A DNA stretch of 64,000 bases from Cryptomeria japonica (lineage: Eukaryota > Streptophyta > Pinopsida > Cupressales > Cupressaceae), in the NCBI RefSeq assembly GCF_030272615.1, contig NC_081405.1, positions 571,765,752 to 571,829,751 on the forward strand, read 5' to 3'. Position 1 is the stretch's first letter. Every line of letters begins with the position of its first letter. A program made the position numbers and the translations under genes. Shown here piece by piece: positions 49,701-55,258 of this stretch. Under the pieces are notes generated by a model. That model ran no database searches. It was not told the origin of the DNA and worked only from the letters and a program-made list of their open reading frames with translations.

Positions 49701-52700
49701 CACCACGCTCAAAGAAGTTCCGACCTAGATGAGGAGTTGTCTGATTGCTTCAACAAATCTGATAGGATCTTCAAATCTGATGGCGCTACCCATTAGAAGA
49801 ATTTTGATGTTGAATATATGCTTGTTTGAATTTTCCACAAAAATGAACCGCCTCAGGTTCAATTTAACCTGGCTCTGATACCATGTAAATGATGTTCAAT
49901 TTACATTCAATATGCAAGTTATATTCTATTTAAAATGATCTTTATATATATATTACTGAATTAATATATGAATCTGACTATCTTCTTCTTTGTTGCAGGT
50001 GAGAGGAGCATTTATCAATTTCGATGTCCATTCTCACACATCCCATTTTATATATATAGTGGGGCTGGGTACGGTCAAGCAATGCCTTGACCGACCATGT
50101 CTTTTGGACATGGCCGATCAAGACATCACTTGATCATGCCCATTCGCTATAACAATAGTGCCCAGTGTTTATTAACCAAGCGGTGCATATTATATTCGAT
50201 AACCATCGAAGTTATACCGATCGGTGTATGGTTATATTAATGCTTCGAATGTTTTCCTTAACACTCGATATCAATCGGTGTGAGTTTATTACATCTCCCC
50301 GATAACAATCGGTTCAAGCATAATCATCAATACTAATTGATGTTCAGTTTACTGATAATCATCAAATCGGTTTTGCAATGGGTATCCCAATTTGCTAATC
50401 GGTGAATGCAACTAATATAATAGATTATCAAATCGGAATTCTATAATAATAAACAATTATGTATGAAGAAAGAATGCTTATCAATTGAGGGCATGATGAT
50501 ATTCATTTTAATAATCGATATGATAAATGATCGAATGAGAGACTTCATTTATCTCTCATTCAATCATTTATCTTACCGAAGCTATCTATGCATTAACAAC
50601 TTTGTCCAAAATAGTTTTCCCCTTAGCAAGTTGAACGAGGAAAAGATGAAGTAAAATGCAATTTAAAAAGCTTTTCGAGTTTTCCTTAAGATCTTTTTCT
50701 CTTTCAAGTGAAGAGAAGAAAAAATGTATGTTAATGGCTAAATATCCAAAGATTATCAATTTTATCCAAGCATTTGAGCAAAAATACCCAATCACTCCCA
50801 AACATATTCACACTAATTACTTCACACTTTGCAAATTGTGTTTCTTCACATGTATTTACATGCATTCCACCTCAATTCTTCGCTTCAACTTTTTAATTCA
50901 CATTACCTCAGTAAATGTACCACAATATTTGTTTGCATTGATGTTTACTTCACCTTGGATACCATTTGTTCATTGGCTTGCATGATAAGTAGTGTACTTA
51001 ATCTCATGACCATTAGCAGGTTGAAAACATATGGCCCGGATGCCCAACTTTATTTATGCAATCATTTTGAGGATATGTAGCAACACACTCAAGTCCACAC
51101 TTTATCTTTGTAGAGCCATATATACTGAGAGATAGAAGCAAATATATGCCAAACAAGAACCAACAGGCATAACATACATGGCGGCCAGGAATATGGAATC
51201 ATCCAAATCACTGCAAGAGTCTTCTACATGCAAAACATCTATTCCAAGAGAGATGGAGGGCATATCCCACGCATTACTTACATGTTGTATTTAAATAAAA
51301 AACATCAAAATCATAAATGCATCAAAACAACTGAAAAACACAACACCCTTCAAAAGTAAGTTCTATTCTCCAAATTCCAGCTACAGCACAAAAATTCCTG
51401 GATTTTGGTGACAGCAAGGAGCAGCTATTGAAAAATTATATCAAATATAATATTTGAATGAAAGGAAGCCGAAATTTATTTTAAGTAAGCACTACTAACA
51501 AATTAATGCAGATTCTATAATTAATAATTAATATGTGTAAATTAAGAACTGTAAGTGTAAATGGTAAATTTAAGCACAAACATCAAAACCAAATTGCTTA
51601 TCTACATAAATATTAAGAATCCATTTATCCAGTGATATCTGATATAGTGAAACAAAGGCAGCATTCCGATACCCACTACCTACCCTTTTATGTTTTTTAT
51701 ATTTTTTTGTAGTGTTTTTAGCGTTTTTTTGCTGTTTTTAGATATTTTGGCTTGCTCAAGAGGGCGACAACCAAGGATGCCCTGCTATTCCCAACACGGC
51801 CCAAACACATCCTTGCACTTCCTTTGCCATACCAGAGGCAGCAGGGCATCCCCAAGCATTGCCAAAAACAGGTAGCGTCCCTCAAGAAATCCCCACTTGA
51901 CAGAAACGTTATTGGAATGCCACCCAAAAAAAAAAAAAAATTCAAGGCTTGGAGGGGAACGTTTCATTCTCATTCCCCATCTCTAGAAACAACACATGGA
52001 TCCCCATGGGCACGTCCCTGTAAACCATCAAAGTAAAAGAGTTCTAGACCAGAAAATCTAAAATTCTAAATTTAGGTTGACCACTACTTTCCTTGGGGCC
52101 TGTAACCTTCAACAACACAAGAGGGGGAGGCAGATTTTGTATAATCTACGTTACTCAGTTTCCCATAGTCAATCAGGCCATACATCAGGTTTCCAGTCTT
52201 AAAGAAAACCCCAACCTCGCTAGGGCTTACATGACCAAGAACGGCTACAAGTTATGGGTGTATTATTAAAAACAGATGCCCCTGTTGCGGCATCCAGCCA
52301 AATATTTAAGTCCAGAATAATATGGCATAAAGCCAAACATGAGTTCAATCCACTGATGCGGCACCAAATCAGACATGAACTATCATTGTAAAACACCTGA
52401 CCCTTGGCAGGAAGTTTAGTTTGCTAAAAAAATAACAGAAACTTATTCCAAACGAACCAAAATCATTTCTCACTAACTTTTGATACCACTGCTCCTTGCG
52501 CACCCTATAATTAATAAAATTCGGTACCATGGGAGCTGGCGTAGCCAAGCAGCGAGGAAATGAAATCTACATATACTTCGATGTATTCATTTTGCAAGAC
52601 GCCTCTAATAAAATATTTTGGAAAGTTGGGGTTCTAAATTCAAAGTTCTACGAAAAAACCAATTTAAACGGCCCAAAAAATTAACTTGCATTTGTTCTTA

Positions 52701-53045
52701 AATCCTAAACCCTATATCTCAGCAACCGAAAATCATTCAACCTCCATAGCCTATCCTAGCAAAGAAGCGAATGATTGGGCATCAAACCTGTAATGGTCCC
52801 ATGCACTACAGTTCCATTCTTGAGTTCAATGTTGACTGTTTCGTTGTTCAACTTCATCAGAAACCTGCGAAGATGGAATCCAAAAGAAACCGGACGATTA
52901 GATGCATATAAATAGCCAATGAATGAGGCAAATCCTCCAAGAAACAACGTCAAAATCATATTATTTTCCATATAAAATGAGCAAAAAAGAAAACCCACAA
53001 AGAATGAGGTCTCTAGTGTCATTTAGCATACCGTACAAGCTTCAT
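16702..53045 (-). CDS. SMD1: Small nuclear ribonucleoprotein SmD1 (four exons)
   Basis: SmD1 is one of seven Sm proteins that form a ring on the U1, U2, U4 and U5 snRNAs in the nuclear spliceosome. Coding segments on the minus strand are 53045-53032, 52864-52788, 17043-16852 and 16763-16702: 345 nt, 114 residues plus stop, close to the usual plant length. The start [15 protein letters not shown], the Sm1 region (about residues 10-45), the Sm2 motif with [14 protein letters not shown] (59-72) and the C-terminal tail of eight Gly-Arg pairs (99-114) are diagnostic; the tail is a known target of arginine methylation in this family. All introns begin GT and end AG, and the frame crosses every junction. 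Intron 1 is 167 bp, intron 3 is 88 bp and intron 2 is 35,744 bp. No stop or frameshift is present, so the gene appears functional. The exon joins are inferred from homology. Confidence 0.9.
16852..17043 (-). CDS. SMD1: SmD1 exon 3 (most of the Sm fold)
   Basis: The acceptor is GAACAG and the donor is GTATAA. The exon encodes residues 31-95, including [15 protein letters not shown] and the Sm2 motif [12 protein letters not shown]. It lies 35.7 kb from exon 2. Confidence 0.92.
17569..17707. repeat. CpG-rich inverted-repeat element
   Basis: TCTGGCTCCAAAACAG at 17569 pairs with CTGTTTTGAAGCCAGA ending at 17707 (15 of 16 bases). Between them is a CpG-rich core with GATTGACTAACACG repeated twice. 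The core is unlike the CpG-poor intron around it. It may be a small transposon (MITE-like) or a fragment of a larger palindrome. A direct ACTGTCCA flanks it at a distance. No coding capacity. Confidence 0.5.
17708..18953. other. Intron sequence with no recognisable feature
   Basis: No gene, LTR end or tandem repeat is recognisable. Short open frames on both strands carry no domain. Confidence 0.4.
18954..19287 (-). mobile_element. TRIM element with tRNA-like LTRs, copy 1
   Basis: Two 135-bp direct repeats (18954-19088 and 19153-19287) enclose only 64 bp. On the minus strand the interior begins TGGTATCAAAGCC (primer site, tRNA-iMet type) and ends CTTAAGGGGGGG (polypurine tract). The LTRs begin TGTTGG and end CAACA. 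The flanks AATTT and AATTC are a near-perfect 5-bp target duplication. This is the structure of a terminal-repeat retrotransposon in miniature, which has no proteins and must be moved by another element's enzymes. Each LTR holds a 71-nt tRNA-like sequence with Pol III A and B boxes. Confidence 0.85.
19164..19234 (-). other. tRNA-like Pol III promoter sequence in TRIM LTR
   Basis: The acceptor arms GGGCCAG and CTGGTCC pair over 7 bp. The D-arm contains TAGCTCAGTGGTAGAGC (A box) and the T-arm contains GGTTCGAGTCC, a perfect B box. The anticodon arm is poor, with an 8-nt loop and no T at position 33, so this is not a functional tRNA. The version in the other LTR (18965-19035) has one B-box change. 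Confidence 0.75.
19288..19482. repeat. ~100-bp tandem duplication
   Basis: Two units start AATTCCTGCCATGAG (19288 and about 19389) and share GAACTGCAGTT, CATGCTCCAAA and AAAGATATATT. They lie immediately next to TRIM copy 1. Confidence 0.75.
19709..24634 (-). mobile_element. Giant solo LTR with hairpin array (LTR-B)
   Basis: On the minus strand it starts TGTTGTGACG (24634) and ends CACATCAACA (19709). The flanking 5-bp duplications GGTAG (19704-19708 and 24635-24639) match exactly. The unit is 4,926 bp and has no internal primer site, gag or pol. Its R/U5 side (19709-20600) and a TATA motif (CTATATAAG, minus strand, about 20594-20602) align with LTR-A and LTR-C. The U3 contains sixteen copies of a hairpin unit instead of the decayed gene found in LTR-A. 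It is best read as a solo LTR left by recombination between the two ends of a very large element. Confidence 0.82.
21366..24070 (-). repeat. Array of 16 hairpin units, ~177-bp period
   Basis: Sixteen copies of a 42-44 bp inverted repeat start at 21366, 21543, 21751, 21917, 22093, 22270, 22468, 22634, 22808, 22986, 23163, 23330, 23506, 23705, 23853 and 24028. The consensus is GAATTTCGCTC, TG, GACCCTT, TGG, AAGGGTC, AG, GAGCGAAATTC: an outer 11-bp stem, a 2x2 mismatch, an inner 7-bp stem and a 3-nt loop. Mean spacing is about 177 bp. The spacers share only degenerate phrases, whereas the hairpins are almost unchanged. Confidence 0.92.
24640..25019. other. Short unassigned stretch between two LTRs
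   Basis: It contains an (AT)9 run near 24752-24769. No gene is visible and I recognise no element ends. Confidence 0.4.
25020..26038 (-). repeat. 3' LTR of the gypsy element
   Basis: 1,019-bp partner of 36672-37684. On the minus strand it begins TGTGATGACCCC and ends GGTATAATTCA. Small insertions, deletions and substitutions separate the two copies, so the insertion is not recent. Confidence 0.88.
26020..26364 (-). pseudogene. Gypsy integrase C-terminus and chromodomain
   Basis: This 114-codon open frame contains the typical linker [11 protein letters not shown] and a chromodomain core [20 protein letters not shown] with its aromatic residues. It ends RTVMTPN, its stop codon lying 19 bp inside the LTR, as is usual in this clade. 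In chromoviruses the chromodomain helps steer integration towards particular chromatin. Confidence 0.8.
26365..27034 (-). pseudogene. Gypsy integrase core, downstream half
   Basis: Frames on the minus strand read KAPQVV, then a [12 protein letters not shown]-like catalytic segment, then [16 protein letters not shown] and [19 protein letters not shown]. They are broken by frameshifts and an A/T tract near 26960. The other half lies beyond the copia insertion, starting at 33014. AGTCC at 27030-27034 is the target duplication. Confidence 0.75.
27035..27758 (+). repeat. 5' LTR of the copia element
   Basis: Closely similar to 32257-32983. It contains the TATA-like GTATATATAGATGGGCTCG (about 27301-27319). 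Homology stops at GATTTACT (27758), 30 bp short of the end of the 3' copy. Confidence 0.9.
27858..28766 (+). CDS. Copia Gag (capsid and zinc knuckle)
   Basis: Uninterrupted 302-codon frame. The N-terminal two thirds is the all-helical Gag of plant copia elements (the UBN2-type Gag family), with the typical segments [14 protein letters not shown] and [14 protein letters not shown] basic stretch precedes a CCHC zinc knuckle, [14 protein letters not shown], near residues 249-262, which binds the element's RNA in virus-like particles. The frame ends at TGA just as the protease starts in the next frame. In an autonomous copia element Gag and Pol are usually one frame, so this shift probably separates them. 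The start is the first ATG of the conserved region. Confidence 0.85.
   Translation: MVNSLKVEDRLEGTSNFTSSKFKMLITLEENDILQFVEEKDLSIPEDHEEKLQFKKNDIKGKKILIDSVRDHLVPLISKMTTVRDMFKTLEDLYEINNVSRALTLRQQLHQVKMAKGDSVITYFMKISELRDQVSTIGDQVIDKDLVMLALNGLPHSREPFIQSISGRSKLPKFDRLRADCIQKESKLAARGIIKSSQNEDTHVLATQSTKKRKNWKKGNFKRNRDLKSDFAPDSRKKKDLSRIQCFRCDKFGHFAKDCSTRANHQEANINEVSSQKEVEDNSNSFLFISALSSNVPTNSDG
28757..30108 (+). pseudogene. Copia protease and integrase remnants
   Basis: The protease motif [11 protein letters not shown] lies at about 28761, one frame away from Gag, and soon meets stops. Integrase follows in pieces: an HRRLGH segment, CKGCAMGK, the first catalytic Asp in VHSDLCGP, a [10 protein letters not shown] segment and the final Glu in NGVAERKNR. 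The middle catalytic position, usually SDNGGEY, reads SNNGGEY (Asp to Asn). A stop at about 29611 and one near 29657 break the frame before [20 protein letters not shown]. The decay makes this a pseudogene. Confidence 0.85.
30205..30879 (+). pseudogene. Copia reverse transcriptase
   Basis: This 224-codon frame covers most of the RT domain: [65 protein letters not shown] and the active-site motif LYVDDLFV. The two active-site aspartates are kept. A stop at about 30877 cuts it from the conserved FETKDLG continuation. Confidence 0.88.
30880..31788 (+). pseudogene. Copia RT connection and RNase H
   Basis: Two frames in the same phase (30904-31386 and 31450-31788) are separated by a stop at 31384-31386. 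They contain [16 protein letters not shown], a [20 protein letters not shown] segment, [28 protein letters not shown] (Glu to Lys at an otherwise conserved acidic site) and [13 protein letters not shown]. RNase H removes the RNA template during reverse transcription. Confidence 0.85.
31809..31988 (+). repeat. 45-bp hairpin repeats, four copies
   Basis: Four units of TGCATTCTTCTCTGTGAGAG plus 25 further bases lie between pol and the 3' LTR. Each contains TTCTCT, GTG, AGAGAA or a close variant, a 6-bp stem with a 3-nt loop. Related units recur on the minus strand at about 47255-47348. Confidence 0.9.
31989..32256 (+). other. Copia 3' untranslated region and polypurine tract
   Basis: It contains repeated phrases GTAGCCATGATGGA and GAGACTCCATGA, and ends TAGCTAAGAGGGAG just before the LTR. 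The same tail occurs in the element at 44995-50598. Confidence 0.8.
32257..33013 (+). repeat. 3' LTR of the copia element
   Basis: 757 bp, TGTTGATG to CTTAACA. The last 30 bp (32984-33013) have no counterpart in the 5' LTR. The end is fixed by the AGTCC duplication that follows. Confidence 0.9.
33014..33714 (-). pseudogene. Gypsy RNase H end and integrase N-terminus
   Basis: An open frame of about 230 codons contains [20 protein letters not shown], then [19 protein letters not shown], a zinc-binding-like segment ([12 protein letters not shown]) and the first catalytic Asp in [10 protein letters not shown]. It stops at VVVDGL, where the copia element entered. The reading resumes at 27029 on the other side. 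Confidence 0.85.
33715..34700 (-). pseudogene. Gypsy reverse transcriptase and RNase H start
   Basis: Frames at 34683-34456, 34496-34203 and 34148-33765 together carry [10 protein letters not shown], a [11 protein letters not shown] segment, [16 protein letters not shown], the active site [24 protein letters not shown] and a [14 protein letters not shown] segment, then an RNase H beginning [14 protein letters not shown]. The FFDD active site is kept, but frameshifts and a stop at about 34202 disrupt the protein. Confidence 0.87.
34701..35140 (-). pseudogene. Gypsy protease-RT linker, degraded
   Basis: It lies between the protease and RT in the usual order. Short minus-strand pieces look like the linker of this clade, but stops are frequent and no motif is strong. 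Confidence 0.5.
35141..35698 (-). pseudogene. Gypsy Gag C-terminus and protease
   Basis: A 185-codon frame holds the Cys/His motif [14 protein letters not shown] and then the aspartic-protease segment [12 protein letters not shown]. In relatives this reads LIDGGATHNFI; here the catalytic Asp is Asn (a single G-to-A change on the coding strand), so the protease would be inactive. Confidence 0.8.
35699..36653 (-). pseudogene. Gypsy Gag
   Basis: Fragments contain [23 protein letters not shown], then after a stop HEWWYHGL and [19 protein letters not shown]. This is the capsid region of plant chromovirus Gag. Stops at about 36000 and near 35740 interrupt it. Confidence 0.8.
36654..36670 (-). promoter_or_regulatory. 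Gypsy primer-binding site
   Basis: TGGTATCAGAGGGTAAG on the minus strand lies one base from the LTR end, the tRNA-Met type usual in plant chromoviruses. Confidence 0.85.
36672..37684 (-). repeat. 5' LTR of the gypsy element
   Basis: 1,013-bp partner of 25020-26038. It begins TGTGATGACCCC on the minus strand (37684) and ends next to the primer site. Confidence 0.88.
37685..39240. other. Unassigned intron sequence with exon-like block
   Basis: No LTR ends are recognised. Parts around 38090-38210 are GC-richer than the surroundings. The only coding-like signal is the pair of possible exons at 38769-39105. Confidence 0.4.
38769..39105 (-). pseudogene. Possible two-exon host-gene fragment
   Basis: On the minus strand a frame from about 39105 reads [20 protein letters not shown] and continues basic until LQT. 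It ends at a good donor (CAAACAG then GTAACC, about 38950). After a short gap an acceptor (GTTAGCCAG, about 38873) opens a frame containing [20 protein letters not shown] up to a strong donor (CTG then GTACGT, about 38769). A basic segment followed by an acidic Ser/Glu-rich one looks like part of a nuclear protein. I cannot name the gene. It may be a captured fragment or chance. Confidence 0.3.
39550..40095. repeat. Insert with GGATAC-rich ends
   Basis: ACGGATAC and GGATACGG phrases cluster at the left end (39563-39650), and TTGGATACATATCC and CGTATCGGATAC at the right end (40030-40090), with AT-rich sequence between. The two ends are rich in the same 6-base word. It may be an insertion in LTR-C, because the text on either side resembles continuous LTR. 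Confidence 0.45.
41532..41864 (-). mobile_element. TRIM element with tRNA-like LTRs, copy 2
   Basis: LTRs 41532-41666 and 41731-41864 enclose 64 bp with the primer site TGGTATCAGAGC and the purine tract CTTAAGGAGGGG (minus strand). Exact 5-bp target duplications CTCCT flank it (41527-41531 and 41865-41869). It is clearly the same family as 18954-19287 but a separate insertion, in LTR-C. It has no protein-coding capacity. Confidence 0.9.
41742..41812 (-). other. tRNA-like sequence in TRIM copy 2
   Basis: 71 nt with TAGCTCAATGGTAGAGC (A box) and a perfect B box GGTTCGAGTCC. The acceptor arms GGACCAG and TTGGTCC pair with two G-T wobbles. The sister copy in the other LTR is 41543-41613. The anticodon arm is irregular, as in copy 1. 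Confidence 0.75.
42723..42902. mobile_element. Foldback (MITE-like) element
   Basis: Arms of about 65 bp, starting ATCTGAATATGCTTCTGG and ending CCAGAAGCATATTCAGAT, are near-perfect inverted repeats around a loop of about 50 bp. The inner arm contains a second palindrome, GGATCACAGAGTGTGATCC. No coding capacity, and no clear target duplication. Confidence 0.7.
42903..44994. other. Intron sequence, no gene seen
   Basis: It contains a small perfect palindrome CTCACTAAG...CTTAGTGAG (43133-43158) and a diverged duplicate pair (about 44400-44480 and 44615-44690) sharing CCCCACTCAATG and CAAGCATCC. Neither strand shows a domain. Confidence 0.45.
44995..45705 (-). repeat. 3' LTR of the 44995-50598 element
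   Basis: 711 bp. On the minus strand it begins TGTTAATGCATAG and ends CATTTACA. It contains a TATA motif (CTATATATATAAAATGG, minus) and, on the U3 side next to it, a block of adjacent hairpins (45175-45249). Confidence 0.92.
45175..45249. other. Cloverleaf-like hairpin block in the LTR
   Basis: Three adjacent 7-bp stems lie inside an outer 6-bp stem: GGTCAAG with CTTGACC, CCATGTC with GACATGG, and GATCAAG with CTTGATC, closed by GGGTAC with GTGCCC (one G-T pair). The second LTR has the same block (50067-50141) with small changes. It lies directly upstream of the TATA motif. Confidence 0.7.
45725..46330 (-). repeat. ~150-bp repeats of constant-loop hairpins
   Basis: Repeat units of about 150-200 bp contain several perfect hairpins whose loop is always CTAAACAC or a close variant while the stems differ. 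Examples are 45833-45854 (stem GTATCAC), 45887-45910 (stem GATATCAC, loop CTAAGCAT) and 45911-45934 (stem AGTATTGC). Three main units are visible, the last with an extra 24-bp insertion. The array lies next to the polypurine tract. Confidence 0.85.
46560..47013 (-). repeat. Partial LTR of a related copia family
   Basis: On the minus strand it starts TGTTGATGTTGTAG right after a GAGGGAG purine tract, contains TATATATAGAAG, and later a GGGTTTTTCTCCCTC block like that near the end of the copia LTR at 27035. Sequence upstream of it (47014 and above) is a copia 3' untranslated region. So a foreign LTR and its upstream tail were taken into this element. Confidence 0.55.
47014..47370 (-). repeat. 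Copia 3' UTR-like segment
   Basis: The minus strand matches 31809-32256 in kind: repeated GTAGCCATGGTGGATGTCAT phrases, 45-bp units with AGAGAAGTTTGAGG, and the tail CTAGCTAAGAGGGAG. It links this non-autonomous element to the coding copia family. Confidence 0.75.
47371..47612 (-). repeat. 67-bp tandem repeats, about 3.5 copies
   Basis: Units contain CTCCCTCTGAATCTGATATC, ATCTGACCTCCTTGTCTA and TGCTTCTGATGAAATGTTAG. They differ at a few bases. No coding sense is evident. Confidence 0.88.
47733..48117 (-). pseudogene. KPNB1-like: Importin subunit beta-1 fragment
   Basis: Importin-beta carries cargo through nuclear pores and is built of HEAT repeats. The minus strand reads [13 protein letters not shown], then in another frame [19 protein letters not shown] and STICDEEF, and then in the frame 47927-47733 [20 protein letters not shown] and KYMPEFYK. 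All match importin-beta-1 in order, but a long stretch of the parent protein between the two blocks is missing. Stops and shifts prevent expression of a full protein. It lies inside an LTR element, so it is a captured copy and not the host locus. No intron interrupts the matched parts. Confidence 0.75.
48329..48604 (-). pseudogene. Unidentified captured coding fragment
   Basis: A 91-codon frame includes [20 protein letters not shown], a hydrophobic stretch [15 protein letters not shown] that could be a membrane segment, and a short tail. I do not recognise the family. It follows the ankyrin remnant in the same orientation and may belong to the same source gene. Confidence 0.4.
48760..49840 (-). 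pseudogene. Captured ankyrin-type gene fragment
   Basis: Reading begins at an ATG near 49780 ([20 protein letters not shown]) soon after the primer site and continues through stops and at least one frameshift (about 49360). The segment 49366-48908 reads [20 protein letters not shown] and ends EDGETSLHL, the start of an ankyrin-like repeat. Another frame continues [20 protein letters not shown], the next ankyrin unit, and stops at about 48760. The N-terminal part is not recognised. The source is probably a plant ankyrin-repeat protein; the exact gene cannot be named. Confidence 0.55.
49871..49883 (-). promoter_or_regulatory. Primer-binding site
   Basis: TGGTATCAGAGCC on the minus strand lies immediately after the 5' LTR end and is the intact tRNA-iMet type. 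Confidence 0.9.
49884..50598 (-). repeat. 5' LTR of the 44995-50598 element
   Basis: 715 bp, nearly identical to 44995-45705, with the same hairpin block (50067-50141) and TATA motif. Confidence 0.92.
50604..52787 (-). other. SMD1: Remaining SmD1 intron 2, no gene seen
   Basis: No LTR ends or domains are recognised. A GC-richer block with an A15 run (about 51745-51990) may be an old inserted fragment; it is open in several frames on both strands without a recognisable protein. Confidence 0.45.
52788..52864 (-). CDS. SMD1: SmD1 exon 2
   Basis: The acceptor is TTCGCAG and the donor is GTTTGA. The exon encodes [20 protein letters not shown] and the following HGTIT, the first strands of the Sm fold. 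Reading past the donor gives a non-Sm tail and a stop, which supports the splice site. Confidence 0.9.
53032..53045 (-). CDS. SMD1: SmD1 exon 1 (start codon)
   Basis: ATG AAG CTT GTA CG encodes MKLVR across the junction and is followed by the donor GTATGC. A start codon in a 14-nt coding exon with the exact family N-terminus is convincing despite the short length. The 5' untranslated leader lies upstream (above 53045). Confidence 0.85.
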
Positions 53046-55258
53046 GGTTGCAAATGTTGCAAGACTCGGAAGTAGTTCTTAATCGACTGTTATTGTTCTA
53101 AACATGCAGGTATAGCTCCAAATGTAAGACACTCATAAGTAGTAAAAATGACTAATATAACAAATTCGACAATTCGATGACGAAGACATTCCCGCTATTA
53201 AGGCAGAATTGTTTGGTTACGAAATGTAGTTTTTATCCAAATCTACAGTCTTCCTTTCCACAGCTCTATAAGAGATCCGAATAAAAAAGATAAAAAAATG
53301 GCCGCGACTGAGCCGCGGGGGATTCAGCTGAAGTTGAACCAAATACCTGATCAACAACATATAAATAATGTGAAAGAATTTGAATGAAGATTGAAGTAAT
53401 TTTTTATTGCTTTCTGTTATTGTTATTACTTTCTTGTCATAGTTATTGTTATTACTTTTCTTGTCATAGTTGTTACTTCTTGTGGCAAAGGGTTGTTCTT
53501 TAATTAGTTGTTAATAAAAAAGAAATTAATAAATGTAAATTTTTTAATTAAGAATATTAAAAAAATTAATTATTTTCTATTTAATTAGTTTTTAAATTTT
53601 AAGTGATTTCAGAATTGTTTTATGCTTTCTTCTTTCTTAAATCGTTCAATTGAATAATTTCCAAATTTAATCAAGAAAAATGATTTTTTTTAAAAAATAT
53701 TAAAATAATGAGTTTTAATTATTTAGAAAATATTAATAATTTTTTTCCACTTATTTTCAATATTTAAATACTTTATTTTTTTAACATTTCATAGTAAATT
53801 ATTTTTAATGTTAGATATCATTTTTTATTAGGTAAAATAGGTTTTTTTACATGTCGTTAATATTTTGAACAATTTAATTTTTAGAGCTATTTATGTATTA
53901 ATTTGTATTTATTATTAATTAGTGCCAGTGGAATCTAGACAAAAAGGTTTTGATATAAATGTATTTTAAAATAGTTAAAATTATATATCTTGATATATTT
54001 TAAATGTTAAAAACTTAGAAATGTTGGAATTAATTTGAGTTTTATTAGTATGAATAATTCAAAAATAGTTTTATTTAAATATTAAGTAAATTAGATATAT
54101 CACAATGGTAAACAATATGAGCCAGGTCAAAAATAGTGAATGGTCAATAAATTTATATTAATAGATGTAAAATTTCAATATAGATGGAAGAGTATTTAAA
54201 GAAATTGAAACCGACATGGAAGTAAATTTGGTGTAAAGTTGCAAAAGTAAATTGTCTTCTAGAAATGGAAAGTAAACAAATCTAGACCATTAAGCCCAGC
54301 TAAACGTCCAAAATTTGTTCTAAAACAATATTCAAAAAAAAAAAAAAATCAAACCCTCTTTAAATATTTTCAATATGCAATCTTTGTGAAAATTCTGTTC
54401 TAAACTTTTGCCCACATCTTTACCAATATATAGCATGTTGCTTATACATATCTTTGTAATTATTTGGTACCCCTTTGTAATTATTTGGTATCATATACTA
54501 TCATAACAAAATAGTCACTAATGTTTGGCAAGAACTTTGTGCATTGCATCCTTGTTATCACTAATAGTTTGGATAGTATTGCATTCATTCAATTTTTTCC
54601 AAATTAGTTTAATTAATTATATTTACAGAAATTAAATAAAAAATTTATAATTTATATTCTATTTTTTTCAATGATTTTAAAAGTTTATTTTTTTGTCTTG
54701 GATTTTTCATTGTGAATAATTTATTATTAGTTCTTTTGATAAACTATTGCATCCATTAGTTTAACCAATCATATTAGAGAATTAAAAGTTTTACACAAAA
54801 AATTCATAACTTATATTTAATTTTTATTTTCAATGATTTTAAAATATTATTTTTCTGTATTTCTATTGGTTATAATAGGTAGAAAATTAAAAAAAATCAC
54901 AACCTTATACAAGTGACATTAAAGGAATAGGTACATCTTATAACGAATTTGTTGCACTTGTTGTCAAGTGGCCACAAATATAGTTAATGACTGCTTATAA
55001 AGGTATAAACTATGGGTATAGAGGCTCCATACACCTTTATGCTCTCAATCGTTGGCTTCAAGATAACGTTATCCAAATCTACTTTTTACACATTCATTTG
55101 AATCAAATGCTTTAATTGTTGCCACAAATAATTCAACTTCCTCCATAAAGGTGATATTTTATTTATTTATCTAAAGGTGACAGTTTTATTATTGAGAAAA
55201 TGGGTCTTATGAAATATGGTAATTGTTGGAGTTGTCACATCAAGAATATTTAAGGAGA
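53046..55258 (-). promoter_or_regulatory. SMD1: SmD1 upstream region and AT-rich flank
   Basis: 53046 to about 53350 should hold the 5' leader and promoter. A short GC-rich block with CCGCGG (53305-53325) and a TTATAGAGC motif on the minus strand (about 53265) are the only promoter-like hints. From 53400 to 55258 the DNA is strongly AT-rich with no supported gene. Confidence 0.4.

Larger units (their letters stand above)
44995..50598 (-). mobile_element. Non-autonomous LTR element carrying host-gene fragments
   Basis: LTRs 49884-50598 (5', minus strand) and 44995-45705 (3') are nearly identical. Exact 5-bp duplications ACTTT flank it (44990-44994 and 50599-50603). The primer site TGGTATCAGAGCC (49883-49871) and the purine tract GAGGGAG next to the 3' LTR are intact. 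The 4.18-kb interior has no gag, protease, integrase or RT. From its 5' side it holds ankyrin-type and other coding remnants (49860-48329), an importin-beta fragment (about 48117-47750), copia-like 3' repeats, a partial foreign LTR and a hairpin array. Near-identical LTRs point to a recent insertion. Confidence 0.9.
17044..52787 (-). other. SMD1: Giant intron 2 of SmD1 (35,744 bp)
   Basis: The intron begins GTTTGATG after exon 2 and ends GAACAG before exon 3. It contains at least six complete or solo LTR-type insertions on both strands, one nested inside another, plus foldback and inverted-repeat elements. The coding sequence is nevertheless intact. It is the containing unit for all features listed between these coordinates. 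Confidence 0.85.

Noticed and set aside
51690-52036. Overlapping open frames around an A15 tract
   Set aside because: They are open in several frames on both strands owing to low stop-codon density in a GC-richer patch. No recognisable protein.
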